Source of the DNA: Streptomyces sp. HUAS 15-9
Lineage (GTDB): Bacteria > Actinomycetota > Actinomycetes > Streptomycetales > Streptomycetaceae
Direction: 5' to 3'
NCBI RefSeq assembly: GCF_025642155.1
Contig: NZ_CP106798.1
Coordinates: 7,316,001 to 7,380,000, forward strand
Length of the DNA stretch: 64,000 bases
Shown here: positions 1-8,616 of the stretch, piece after piece
Position numbering within the stretch: the first letter of the stretch is position 1
Layout: every line of letters starts with the position of its first letter
Notes under the pieces: model-generated
Told to the model about the DNA's origin: nothing
The model's database searches: none
What the model saw: the letters and a program-made list of their open reading frames with translations, nothing else
Position numbers and translations under genes: made by a program

Positions 1-2
1 CG

Positions 3-1541
3 GTCCTGGCGGGCGAGGGCTTCCCGGACGGCCCGCCCGACGCGACCACCGTGATGCACCGGGTCTGGGTCGAGCACAACGACGAACCCGGCCGCTGGGA
101 CGACACCGTACCGGTCGGCGAGACCTTCGCCTTCCCCGAGCACACCCCGTTCTACAAGTGCATGGTCACCGGCGAACCGGTCCTCATCGAGAGGGTCACC
201 GAGGAGCTGGGCAACCGCATTTCCGGCGAGTTCGAGAAGCGCGACCTCAGGCCGCTGATCAACGGACGCTCCCTCCTGATCGTCCCGCTCAAGGCGCGCA
301 ACGTCGTCCTCGGCTTCATGGTGCTGATGCGCCGCCCCGACCGTGCCGCCTTCGACGACATGGACCGGACCACCGGCGCCGAACTCGCCGCCCGGGCAGG
401 CCTCGTGCTCGACAACGCCCGCATGTACACGTACCAGGAGAATGTCGCCGACACCCTCCAGGACAGCATGCTGCCGCAGGTCACCCCGCGCATGGCCGGC
501 TGCGACGTCGCCACCCGCTATCTGCCCGGCACCCGGCTCGGCCGGATCGGCGGCGACTGGTTCGACACCATCAAACTGCCCGCCTCGCGCACCGCCCTCG
601 TGGTCGGTGACGTCATGGGACACGGCCTCAACTCGGCCGCGATGATGGGCCAGTTGCGGACGGCCGTGCAGACCATGGCCGCCATGGAGACCCCGCCCGC
701 CCAACTGCTGCGCAATCTCGACGACCTGGCCCGACGGCTCGGCGAGAACTACCTCGCCACCTGTCTGTACGCCGTGTACGACCCGATCCGCGGTGAGCTC
801 CAGCTCTCCAACGCCGGGCACATCCCGCCCGTCCTGGTACGCGCCGAGGACGGCAGCAGCGAACTGCTCGACCTGCCCACCGGCGCCCCCATAGGAGTCG
901 GCGGCGTCCCCTTCGAGGCCGTCGTCGTGCCGGTCTCGCCCGGGGACCGGCTGGTGCTGTGCACCGACGGCCTGGTGGAGGTGCGTGGAGCCGACATCGG
1001 CGAGGGTCTCGCCGCGCTCTGCGAGTCGGCCGCGCACCCCGCGGCCTCCATGGACGACGCCTGCGACACGATCATCCGGGCACTGAACACGCGCGGCGGC
1101 CGCAAGGACGACGTGGCGCTGCTCATGGCACGGCTGGGCGGCATCCCGGCCGACGACGTCGCCGAGTGGTACCTGTCCTGCGACCCGCGCGAGGTGGCAC
1201 GCGCCCGGCGACTGGTCCGCGCCCACCTGCTTCAGTGGGGCCTCGACGATGCGGTGGACACGGCGGAACTGCTGGTCAGCGAGGTCGTCAGCAACGCCGT
1301 ACGGCACGCGGGCGGTACCCGGATCGGGCTGCGGCTGGTCCGCACCGACGCATTGCTGTTCGAGGTCACGGACGACGAACCGGAGCTGCCCACCCTGCTC
1401 GGCGCGGGCGTGTACGACGAGTCGGGCCGCGGCCTGCGCGTGGTCAGCCGCCTGGCCCGCGAATGGGGCGCCAGCGCTGCCGGGCACCACAAGACCGTGT
1501 GGTTCGAGCAGGCCCTGACACCGTCTCGGCGGAGGACCTGA
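3..1541 (+). CDS. SpoIIE-family PP2C phosphatase with GAF and histidine-kinase-like ATPase domains (5' end missing)
   Basis: The reading frame is open to the left edge, so the gene starts upstream and GTG 51 is not its true start. The visible part carries the end of a GAF-like sensor domain (to about residue 130 counted from GTG 51). A SpoIIE/PP2C phosphatase domain follows (about 145-365), with metal-binding motifs GGDWFD, GDVMGHG, CTDGLVE and KDDVALL. A GHKL ATPase domain ends the protein, with the N-box SEVVSNAVRHA and the glycine-rich SGRGLRVV. Streptomyces has many such proteins. By family they dephosphorylate anti-anti-sigma factors, and the RsbW-like ATPase domain may bind them. The substrate cannot be told from sequence. 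The protein looks cytoplasmic. Confidence 0.93.
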   Translation, partial: VLAGEGFPDGPPDATTVMHRVWVEHNDEPGRWDDTVPVGETFAFPEHTPFYKCMVTGEPVLIERVTEELGNRISGEFEKRDLRPLINGRSLLIVPLKARNVVLGFMVLMRRPDRAAFDDMDRTTGAELAARAGLVLDNARMYTYQENVADTLQDSMLPQVTPRMAGCDVATRYLPGTRLGRIGGDWFDTIKLPASRTALVVGDVMGHGLNSAAMMGQLRTAVQTMAAMETPPAQLLRNLDDLARRLGENYLATCLYAVYDPIRGELQLSNAGHIPPVLVRAEDGSSELLDLPTGAPIGVGGVPFEAVVVPVSPGDRLVLCTDGLVEVRGADIGEGLAALCESAAHPAASMDDACDTIIRALNTRGGRKDDVALLMARLGGIPADDVAEWYLSCDPREVARARRLVRAHLLQWGLDDAVDTAELLVSEVVSNAVRHAGGTRIGLRLVRTDALLFEVTDDEPELPTLLGAGVYDESGRGLRVVSRLAREWGASAAGHHKTVWFEQALTPSRRRT

Positions 1542-1572
1542 GGGGCGCGCGCGTCCAACAGAGTGCGCCCCT
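1541..1572 (+). terminator. Hairpin after the SpoIIE phosphatase gene
   Basis: AGGGGCGC (1541-1548) and GCGCCCCT (1565-1572) are perfect 8-bp inverted arms around a 16-nt loop, starting at the stop codon. There is no T-run, which is usual for Streptomyces terminators. Function is inferred from position. Confidence 0.5.
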
Positions 1573-1679
1573 GGGGTGTGCGCGGGCAGGAAGTTCTGGT
1601 GGAGGTGAGCGCTTCCCTCTTGCCGCGCGCCCGCTCACCGCGATACTCCGATCACGGAACCGAACCGTGGGGAGCGGAC

Positions 1680-2411
1680 ATGAATATCTCGGCGGACTAC
1701 CGCAATTCCTGGGAGAGTTACTGGCGGGAGACTTCCGACAAGCAGGGTGAGGCGATCTGGGACTCCGACCCCTCACTGACGGCGGTGCCGCACAGCGAAC
1801 TGCTCCTGCGGTACGCGGACACCGCGCGCACCATCGTCGACCTCGGCTGTGGCAACGGCACCCAGACGCGGTATCTGGCCACCCGGTTCGCGAAGGCCGT
1901 CGGCGTCGATCTCTCGCACGCCGCCATCGACCACGCCCGCCGTGCGGCGGGCGGCGACAGCGTCGAGTTCGAGCAACTCGACCTGACCGAGACCGAAGCG
2001 GTGCGCGCGCTGCACGCCCGTCTCGGCGACAGCAACGTGTACATGCGCGCCGTCATCCATCAGAGCGAGCCGTCGGCCCGGCCCCTGGTGGCCGACGCGA
2101 TCGCCGAGATCATCGGTGCCCGGGGGCGGGCGTTCGTCGTCGAACTCACGTCGGCCTCCCGGCAGGTGCTGCAGCGCGCGGCGGCGGATCCCGCTGGGCC
2201 GCCGCCCAAGCTGCGCCGGGTGTTCCAGCACGGGCTCAAGCCCGCCGACGCGGCGGACGAGGAGATTCCGCGGCTGCTGGGGGAAGCGGGACTCGACATC
2301 CTCGCGAGCGGCGAAACGGCCCTGCCCCAGACCGAGTACATGGCGGACGGCACCCGGATCGATCTGCCCGCACGCTGGTTCGTCCTGGCCGACCGCGGCA
2401 GCGCGGCGTAG
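1680..2411 (+). CDS. Class I SAM-dependent methyltransferase
   Basis: A 243-aa protein with a Rossmann methyltransferase core: motif I is VDLGCGNGTQT, followed by VGVDLS as the acidic strand-2 end that holds the SAM ribose. I chose ATG 1680 because GGGGAGCG lies just upstream and the 39 codons before it in the same frame look non-coding. The C-terminal half (QTEYMADGTRIDLPARWF) has no substrate motif I recognise. The gene stands alone between a terminator hairpin and the peptidase genes. Substrate unknown. Confidence 0.85.
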   Translation: MNISADYRNSWESYWRETSDKQGEAIWDSDPSLTAVPHSELLLRYADTARTIVDLGCGNGTQTRYLATRFAKAVGVDLSHAAIDHARRAAGGDSVEFEQLDLTETEAVRALHARLGDSNVYMRAVIHQSEPSARPLVADAIAEIIGARGRAFVVELTSASRQVLQRAAADPAGPPPKLRRVFQHGLKPADAADEEIPRLLGEAGLDILASGETALPQTEYMADGTRIDLPARWFVLADRGSAA

Positions 2412-2494
2412 TGGCGCACGACCTGTGGTGTCTGCCATGGGCGCGGGTCCCGCCTGCTGGTCTGCCCCGCCCTTCGCGCGTAACGTGACGGAGC

Positions 2495-3328
2495 ATGAAG
2501 ATCCTCATCAGTGCGGACATGGAGGGCGCCACGGGTGTCACCTGGCCGGCGGACGTGCTGCCGGGGACACCGCAGTGGGAGCGGTGCCGGGCGATGTTCA
2601 CCTCGGACGTCGACGCCGCGGTGCGCGGGTTCTACGACGGCGGCGCGGACGAGGTGATCGTCAACGAGGCGCACTGGTCCATGCGCAACCTGCTCCTGGA
2701 GCGGCTGGACGAGCGGGTGCGGATGCTCACCGGGCGGCACAAGTCGCTGTCCATGGTGGAGGGCGTGCAGCACGGGGACGTGGACGGAATCGCGTTCGTC
2801 GGCTACCACGCGGGCGCCGGCATGGAGGGCGTCCTCGCGCACACCTACCTCGCGAACTCCATCACCGGGGTGTGGCTCAATGACGTACGGGCCAGTGAGG
2901 GACTGCTGAACGCGCATGTCGTCGCCGAGTACGGGGTGCCCGTCGTGCTCGTCACCGGCGACGACGTGGCCTGCGAGGACGCGCTCGGCTACGCTCCGGA
3001 GGCCCTCAAGGTCGCGGTCAAGGACCATGTGTCGCGGTATGCGGCCGTGTGCCGCACGCCGGCCAGGACCGCCGCCGACATCCGCGCCGCGGCCAAGGAG
3101 GCGGCCGCGCTGGCGGTGCGTCACGAGCCCGTGCGGGGCGGGCCGTTCACGATCGCCCTGGAATTCGACGCCGAGCACCTGGCGCAGGCCGCGACCGTCG
3201 TACCGGGCGTCGCACGGGTCGGGGAGCGGAAGGTGGCGTACACCAGCGGCACCATGTACGAGGGGATCCGGACGTTCAAGGCGGTCACCACGATCGTCTC
3301 GGCCGCGGTGGAGGAGCAGTATGGCTGA
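2495..3328 (+). CDS. M55-family D-aminopeptidase (DppA-like)
   Basis: A 277-aa protein starting MKILISADMEGATGV, in which Asp8 and Glu10 match the zinc ligands of DppA of Bacillus. Further candidate ligands sit in the EAHWS and GYHAGAG segments. Family members are self-compartmentalising zinc peptidases that release N-terminal D-amino acids from short D-peptides such as D-Ala-D-Ala. No signal peptide is visible, so it should act in the cytoplasm. It overlaps the M20 gene by 8 bp and leads a run of four peptidase genes, which points to use of imported cell-wall or other short peptides. Confidence 0.9.
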   Translation: MKILISADMEGATGVTWPADVLPGTPQWERCRAMFTSDVDAAVRGFYDGGADEVIVNEAHWSMRNLLLERLDERVRMLTGRHKSLSMVEGVQHGDVDGIAFVGYHAGAGMEGVLAHTYLANSITGVWLNDVRASEGLLNAHVVAEYGVPVVLVTGDDVACEDALGYAPEALKVAVKDHVSRYAAVCRTPARTAADIRAAAKEAAALAVRHEPVRGGPFTIALEFDAEHLAQAATVVPGVARVGERKVAYTSGTMYEGIRTFKAVTTIVSAAVEEQYG

Positions 3329-4625
3329 CGCGCAGGCGCTGGACGAGGTCGTCCGGTTCACCTCGGACCTGATCCGGATCGACACGACCAACCGCGGCGG
3401 CGGCGACTGCCGCGAGCGGCCGGCCGCCGAGTACGCCGCCGAGCAGCTGGCCGGGGCCGGGCTGGAGCCCTCCATGCCGGAGCGCACCGCCGGGCGGACC
3501 AATGTCGTCGCCCGTATCGAGGGCAGCGACCCGTCCGCCGACGCGCTGCTCGTGCACGGACACCTCGACGTGGTGCCCGCGCGGGCCGAGGACTGGAGCG
3601 TGCACCCGTTCTCCGGGGAGATCCGCGACGGGGTCGTGTGGGGCCGGGGCGCGGTCGACATGAAGAACATGGACGCGATGATCCTCGCGGTCGTACGGGC
3701 CTGGGCCAGGGAAGGCGTACGGCCCCGGCGCGACATCGTGGTCGCGTTCACCGCAGATGAGGAGGCCAGCGCCGAGGACGGCTCCGGGTTCCTCGCCGAC
3801 CGGCACGGCGCGCTGTTCGAGGGCTGTACGGAGGGCGTCAGCGAGTCGGGCGCGTACACCTTCCACGACGGGACCGGACGGCAGATCTACCCCATCGCGG
3901 CGGGCGAGCGCGGCACCGGCTGGCTGAAGCTCACCGCCCGTGGGCGGGCCGGGCACGGCTCCAAGGTCAACCGGGACAACGCGGTGACCCGGCTCGCCGC
4001 CGCGATCACCCGGATCGGCGCGCACGAGTGGCCGCTGAGGCTCACCCCGACCGTACGGGTTTCCCTCACCGAACTCGCGGCCCTGTACGGCATCGAGGCG
4101 GACCTGAGCGACGTGGACCGGCTCCTGGACAAGCTCGGCCCGGCCGCGAAGCTCGTCGAGGCCACCGTCCGCAACAGCGCCAACCCGACGATGCTTCAGG
4201 CCGGTTACAAGGTCAACGTCATCCCCGGGGAGGCGGTCGCGTACGTGGACGGGCGGTATCTGCCCGGCGGCGAGGAGGAGTTCCATGCGACGCTCGACCG
4301 GCTGACCGGACCCGACGTGGAGTGGGAGTTCCACCACCGGGAGGTCGCCCTGCAGGCTCCGGTGGACTCGCCGACGTACGCGAAGATGAGCGCCGCCGTA
4401 CGGGAGTTCGCGCCCGAGGGGCACGTGGTGCCGTTCTGCATGTCGGGCGGCACGGACGCCAAGCAGTTCTCACGGCTGGGCATCACCGGGTACGGCTTCA
4501 CCCCGCTGAGGCTCCCCGAGGGCTTCGACTACCAGGCGATGTTCCACGGAGTCGACGAACGCGTCCCGGTCGAGGCGCTGCACTTCGGCGTCCGGGTCCT
4601 CGACCGCTTCCTGCGGACGGCCTAG
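3321..4625 (+). CDS. M20/M25/M40-family metallopeptidase
   Basis: A 434-aa protein; ATG 3321 lies inside the end of the M55 gene, so the two are translationally coupled. Dinuclear zinc motifs are present: HGHLDVVP, GRGAVDMKNMD, the catalytic pair in FTADEEAS, and HGVDERVP near the end. The lid domain lies between about residues 190 and 310. Cytoplasmic members include dipeptidases, carboxypeptidases and deacylases, so the exact substrate is open. Length is normal for the family. Confidence 0.92.
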   Translation: MADAQALDEVVRFTSDLIRIDTTNRGGGDCRERPAAEYAAEQLAGAGLEPSMPERTAGRTNVVARIEGSDPSADALLVHGHLDVVPARAEDWSVHPFSGEIRDGVVWGRGAVDMKNMDAMILAVVRAWAREGVRPRRDIVVAFTADEEASAEDGSGFLADRHGALFEGCTEGVSESGAYTFHDGTGRQIYPIAAGERGTGWLKLTARGRAGHGSKVNRDNAVTRLAAAITRIGAHEWPLRLTPTVRVSLTELAALYGIEADLSDVDRLLDKLGPAAKLVEATVRNSANPTMLQAGYKVNVIPGEAVAYVDGRYLPGGEEEFHATLDRLTGPDVEWEFHHREVALQAPVDSPTYAKMSAAVREFAPEGHVVPFCMSGGTDAKQFSRLGITGYGFTPLRLPEGFDYQAMFHGVDERVPVEALHFGVRVLDRFLRTA

Positions 4626-4642
4626 AAGCGGTGGGAGACGAC

Positions 4643-6592
4643 GTGCGGACCCTGGCGTACGGTTCCTGGCCCTCGCCCGTCGACGCGGCCCTGGCCGCCG
4701 CGCACGACGGATCCCCCGAGTGGGTCGACTTCGTCGGGGACGAGATCTGGTGGACCGAGCCGCGGCCCGAGGAGAACGGCCGGCGGACGCTGGTGCGCAG
4801 GCGGGCGGACGGCCGGGAGGAGCCTGTCCTGGCCGCTCCGTGGAACGTGCGCAGCCGGGTCGTCGAGTACGGCGGACGGCCGTGGGTCGGGACCGTGCGG
4901 GGCGAGGCGCCGTTCGTGGTGTTCACGCACTTCGCGGACCAGCGGCTGTACGCGTACGAGCCCGGCGGCGAGCCTCGCCCGCTGACCCCCCTCTCCCCGG
5001 TGGGCGGCGGACTGCGCTGGGTGGAGCCGCAGTTGGACCTGCGACGCGGCGAAGTGTGGTGCGTCCTGGAGGAGTTCACGGGGGAGGACCCCGGCGATGT
5101 GCGCCGTGTCCTGGCCGCGGTGCCGCTGGACGGATCGGCGGCCGCGGACCGGGGCGCCGTACGTGAACTCACCGAGGAACGCCACCGGTTCGTCACCGGC
5201 CCCCGCATCTCCCCCGACGGGCGGCGCGCCGCCTGGCTGGCCTGGGACCATCCGCGGATGCCGTGGGAGGGCACCGAGCTGGTCCTGGCCGAGATCGGCG
5301 ACGACGGCACGCTGCACGGGGCACGGACGGCGGCCGGGGGACCCGAGGAGGCCGTCGCCCAGGTGGAGTGGTCGGCGGACGGCCGGCTGCTGTACGCGAG
5401 CGACCGCGGCGGCTGGTGGAACCTGTACCGCGACGGCGAACCCCTGTGCCCGCGCGAGGAGGAGTTCGGCGGACCGCTGTGGAAGCTCGGCCACCGCTGG
5501 TTCGCCCCGATGCGGGGTGGGCTGATCGCCGTCGTGCACGGCCGTGGCGCCACCGCCCTCGGGATACTGGACCCGGAGAGCGGCGAGGTCGTCGACGCGG
5601 CCGGGCCGTGGACCGAGTTCGCGCCCACGCTCGCGGTGTACGGGGAGAGGGTCGTCGGCGTCGGCGCCGGCCCGCGCAGCGCGTACGAGGTCGTGGAGCT
5701 GAACGTACGGACCGGCCGGGCCCGGGTGGCCGGTGCCGCGCACCAGGACCCGGTGGATCCCGCCTACTACCCCGAACCGCGGATCCGCACCTTCACCGGA
5801 CCCGAGGGACGCGAGGTCCACGCCCACATCTACCCGCCCCACCATCCCGGCTGCGTCGCCCCCGCCGGCGAGCTGCCGCCGTACGTCGTCTGGGCGCACG
5901 GCGGCCCCACCAGCAGAGCCCCGCTGGTGCTGGACCTCGACATCGCCTACTTCACCTCGCGCGGCATCGGGGTCGCCGAGGTGAACTACGGCGGCTCGAC
6001 CGGGTACGGCCGCGCGTACCGCGAGCGGCTGCGCGAGCAGTGGGGCGTCGTGGACGTCGAGGACTGCGCGGCAGTAGCGCTGGCCCTCGCCGACGAGGGC
6101 ACCGCCGACCGGGCCCGGCTCGCGATCCGCGGCGGCAGCGCCGGCGGCTGGACCACCGCGGTCTCCCTGACCGCGACCGACGTCTACGCGTGCGGCACGA
6201 TCCGCTATCCCGTGCTCGACCTCGCGTCCTGGGGCTCCGGGGAGACCCACGACTTCGAGTCCCGGTACCTGGAGAGCCTGGTCGGGCCGCTCGCCGAGGT
6301 CCCGGGACGGTACGCCGAGCGCTCGCCCGTCGAGCACGCCGACCGGCTCACCGTGCCCTTCCTGCTGCTCCAGGGCCTGGACGACGTCATCTGCCCGCCC
6401 GCGCAGTGCGAGCGCTTCCTCGCCCGTGTCGAGGGGCGGGTGCCACACGCGTACATCGCCTTCGAGGGCGAGGGACACGGGTTCCGGCGGGCCGACACCC
6501 TGGTGCGCGCGCTGGAGGCGGAGCTCTCCCTGTACGCTCAGGTGTTCGGGCTGAACCCGCCCGGAGTACCGAAGCTGGAGCCGGCCAAGTGA
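4643..6592 (+). CDS. S9-family prolyl oligopeptidase-like peptidase
   Basis: A 649-aa protein with an N-terminal beta-propeller (about 40-390) and a C-terminal alpha/beta hydrolase domain (about 400-645). The catalytic triad is visible: Ser in GGSAGGW, Asp in GLDDVICPP and His in GEGHGF. GTG 4643 is chosen because GGGAG ends 5-6 nt upstream; GTG 4631 is the alternative. The gene follows the M20 gene by 17 nt and overlaps the S66 gene by 4 nt. The enzyme probably acts on short peptides, acylaminoacyl- or dipeptidyl-peptidase style. No signal peptide. Confidence 0.92.
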   Translation: MRTLAYGSWPSPVDAALAAAHDGSPEWVDFVGDEIWWTEPRPEENGRRTLVRRRADGREEPVLAAPWNVRSRVVEYGGRPWVGTVRGEAPFVVFTHFADQRLYAYEPGGEPRPLTPLSPVGGGLRWVEPQLDLRRGEVWCVLEEFTGEDPGDVRRVLAAVPLDGSAAADRGAVRELTEERHRFVTGPRISPDGRRAAWLAWDHPRMPWEGTELVLAEIGDDGTLHGARTAAGGPEEAVAQVEWSADGRLLYASDRGGWWNLYRDGEPLCPREEEFGGPLWKLGHRWFAPMRGGLIAVVHGRGATALGILDPESGEVVDAAGPWTEFAPTLAVYGERVVGVGAGPRSAYEVVELNVRTGRARVAGAAHQDPVDPAYYPEPRIRTFTGPEGREVHAHIYPPHHPGCVAPAGELPPYVVWAHGGPTSRAPLVLDLDIAYFTSRGIGVAEVNYGGSTGYGRAYRERLREQWGVVDVEDCAAVALALADEGTADRARLAIRGGSAGGWTTAVSLTATDVYACGTIRYPVLDLASWGSGETHDFESRYLESLVGPLAEVPGRYAERSPVEHADRLTVPFLLLQGLDDVICPPAQCERFLARVEGRVPHAYIAFEGEGHGFRRADTLVRALEAELSLYAQVFGLNPPGVPKLEPAK

Positions 6593-7512
6593 AACAACTC
6601 CTACGGCCGTCCCGGCTGGCCCCGGGCGCCCGGGTGGCCGTCGTCGCTCCCAGCGGACCGGTCGCCGAGGAGCGCCTGCAGGCCGGTCTCGACCTGCTGC
6701 GCGGGTGGGACCTGGAACCGGTTCTCGCCCCCCACGTCCTGGACGTGCACACGGACCTCGGCCACCTGGCGGGCACCGACGCCGATCGCGCCGCGGACCT
6801 GGAGCGCGCCTGGTGCGACCCGTCCGTGGACGCCGTGCTCTGCGCCCGCGGCGGCTACGGCGCACAGCGCATGGTCGACCTCCTCGACTGGGCGGCGATG
6901 CGCACCGCCGGGCCCAAGGTGTTCGTGGGCTTCAGCGACATCACCGTCCTGCACCAGGCCTTCGCCACCCGGCTGGGCCTGGTCACCCTGCACGGCCCGG
7001 CGGCCGCCGGTGTCGACTTCATCAAGAACGAGCGGGCGCGCGAGCACCTGCGGGCCACGCTCTTCGCCCCGGAGACGGTCCGCACGCTCACCTCCCGCGG
7101 CACGGCCCTCGTGCCGGGGCGGGCCCGGGGGGTCACGCTCGGCGGCTGTCTGAGCATGCTCGCCGGCGACCTCGGCACGCCCCACGCCCACCCGGGTGCC
7201 CGGGGCGGGCTGCTGATGATCGAGGACGTCGGCGAACAGCCGTACCGCATCGACCGGCTGCTGACCCAACTCCTGCGCACCGGCTGGCTGGACGGAGTCG
7301 CGGGCATCGGGCTCGGGTCCTGGAGCGGGTGCGGACCCTATGAGCGGGTGCGGGCCGTCCTCGCCGACCGGCTCGGCGGCCTCGGGGTGCCCGTGCTGGA
7401 GGAGTTCGGATTCGGCCACTGCGAAGGGGCGTTGACGATCCCGTTCGGGACGACGGCCGAACTCGACGCGGACGCGGGCACGTTGACCCTGGACGAGCCT
7501 GCCCTGCGCTGA
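6589..7512 (+). CDS. S66-family LD-carboxypeptidase (LdcA/MccF-like)
   Basis: A 307-aa protein starting at GTG 6589, with a GTGA overlap of the S9 stop codon. The Ser-Glu-His triad of LD-carboxypeptidases is recognisable: Ser in VGFSDIT, Glu in DVGEQPYRID and His in GFGHCEG; the GGYG loop is also present. LdcA enzymes cut the L,D-bond of murein tetrapeptides during recycling, while MccF relatives cleave peptidyl-nucleotide antibiotics. With the M55 D-aminopeptidase in the same set, a role in handling D-amino-acid peptides is the most economical inference. Confidence 0.92.
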   Translation: MKQLLRPSRLAPGARVAVVAPSGPVAEERLQAGLDLLRGWDLEPVLAPHVLDVHTDLGHLAGTDADRAADLERAWCDPSVDAVLCARGGYGAQRMVDLLDWAAMRTAGPKVFVGFSDITVLHQAFATRLGLVTLHGPAAAGVDFIKNERAREHLRATLFAPETVRTLTSRGTALVPGRARGVTLGGCLSMLAGDLGTPHAHPGARGGLLMIEDVGEQPYRIDRLLTQLLRTGWLDGVAGIGLGSWSGCGPYERVRAVLADRLGGLGVPVLEEFGFGHCEGALTIPFGTTAELDADAGTLTLDEPALR

Positions 7513-7584
7513 CCCTCACCCTCACCCTCACCCGGAAGGCCGCATCCGGCGGCGGGGTCCCCGGCCAGGCCGTAGGGTGGCGAG

Positions 7585-8136
7585 ATGCCGCACACCGCAT
7601 CCCGCTATCTCGCCGAAGGCCCCCGCGTCGGCATACGCCACTTCACCTACGACGACGGTCCGGAGTTCGCCGCCCGTGCCCGGGAGAGCAAGGACCTGCA
7701 CCACCCGTGGCTGTTCCCGCCGGCCACGGAGGAGGCGTACGCCGCCTACGCGGGGCGGCTGATCGAGGACCCGACCAAGGCCGGCTTCCTGGTCTGCGAG
7801 AAGGACAGCGGGGCCATCGCCGGGTTCATCAACATCAACAACATCGTCGGGGGCGGCTTCCAGTGCGGCGCCCTCGGCTACGGCGCCTTCGCGCACGCGG
7901 CCGGGCGCGGGCTGATGCGCGAGGGCCTGGACCTGGTGATCGGCCATGCCTTCGGACCCATGCGGCTGCACCGCCTGGAGATCAACGCGCAGCCCGGCAA
8001 CGCCGCCTCCATCGCCCTCGCCCGCGGCGCCGGCTTCCGGCTCGAGGGCTTCTCGCCGGACATGATCTACATCGACGGCGCCTGGCGGGACCACGAGCGC
8101 TGGGCGATCACCGCCGAGATGCGGGCTTCCGGTTGA
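7585..8136 (+). CDS. GNAT-family N-acetyltransferase (RimJ/RimL type)
   Basis: A 183-aa protein with the acetyltransferase_3 layout: a GFINI beta-hairpin, a Gly/Ala-rich acetyl-CoA loop, then RLEINAQPGNAASIALARGAG, in which the N-A-ASIALA stretch is typical of RimJ/RimL and small-molecule acetylases. The start ATG 7585 has GGGTGGCGAG upstream. Substrate unknown. Its last 29 bp overlap the convergent DUF6204 gene. Confidence 0.9.
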   Translation: MPHTASRYLAEGPRVGIRHFTYDDGPEFAARARESKDLHHPWLFPPATEEAYAAYAGRLIEDPTKAGFLVCEKDSGAIAGFININNIVGGGFQCGALGYGAFAHAAGRGLMREGLDLVIGHAFGPMRLHRLEINAQPGNAASIALARGAGFRLEGFSPDMIYIDGAWRDHERWAITAEMRASG

Positions 8137-8455
8137 TCTTCATGGTGTCGAGGTCGGTGACCGTCGATTTCAGACCCGTGAAGCCGTGGCCGAGCCCGCG
8201 CAGGGTGGTCTCGGCGCGGTCCTCGGCGATCGCCCCCGCCATCTCCTCCCCGTCGGCCGCGTCCGACACCACCACGTACCGCATCGAGAAGTGCTTCAGC
8301 GGCGACGCCTCGTACGACAGCGTGCCCTCCTCGGTGAACCGCATGCTGGTCAGCCCGTGCTCGGCCGCCTCGGCCAGCAACCGCTCCCGGCTCTCGCCGG
8401 TCAGCCCGTCCCAGGTGCCTCGCACGATGACCCGGTAGGTGTGCTGCTCGCTCAT
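8108..8455 (-). CDS. DUF6204-family protein
   Basis: A 115-aa protein starting MSEQHTYRVIVRGTWDGL, resembling the small Streptomyces DUF6204 family, which has no known function. It contains a predicted alternating beta/alpha pattern and no signal or membrane segment. It is convergent with, and overlaps, the acetyltransferase gene, and divergent from the DUF5107 gene. The family name is from memory of the conserved start and central MRFTEEGTLSYE region. Confidence 0.75.
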   Translation of the reverse strand: MSEQHTYRVIVRGTWDGLTGESRERLLAEAAEHGLTSMRFTEEGTLSYEASPLKHFSMRYVVVSDAADGEEMAGAIAEDRAETTLRGLGHGFTGLKSTVTDLDTMKINRKPASRR

Positions 8456-8616
8456 TGTTCCGTCCCATGCCGATACCGATGGACGACCGACTGTACGGCG
8501 CTGGCACCCACCTGCATACGGAATTTCACGGCGCCCCCACCGGCCCTGGCTCGTGGCGGCCTTTGCGGAATCCTGACCGGTACGTCCCCTGGCCGGTTCG
8601 GCGGGCGGCGGGTTCC

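Noticed and set aside
4622..6865. Long minus-strand frame (747 codons) opposite the S9 and S66 genes
   Set aside because: High GC keeps antisense frames open; its sequence is low-complexity Arg/Gly/Pro/Ala and the plus strand has clear catalytic motifs.
7513..7535. CCCTCA triplicate after the S66 gene
   Set aside because: A very short direct repeat with no stem; not enough to call an element or terminator.
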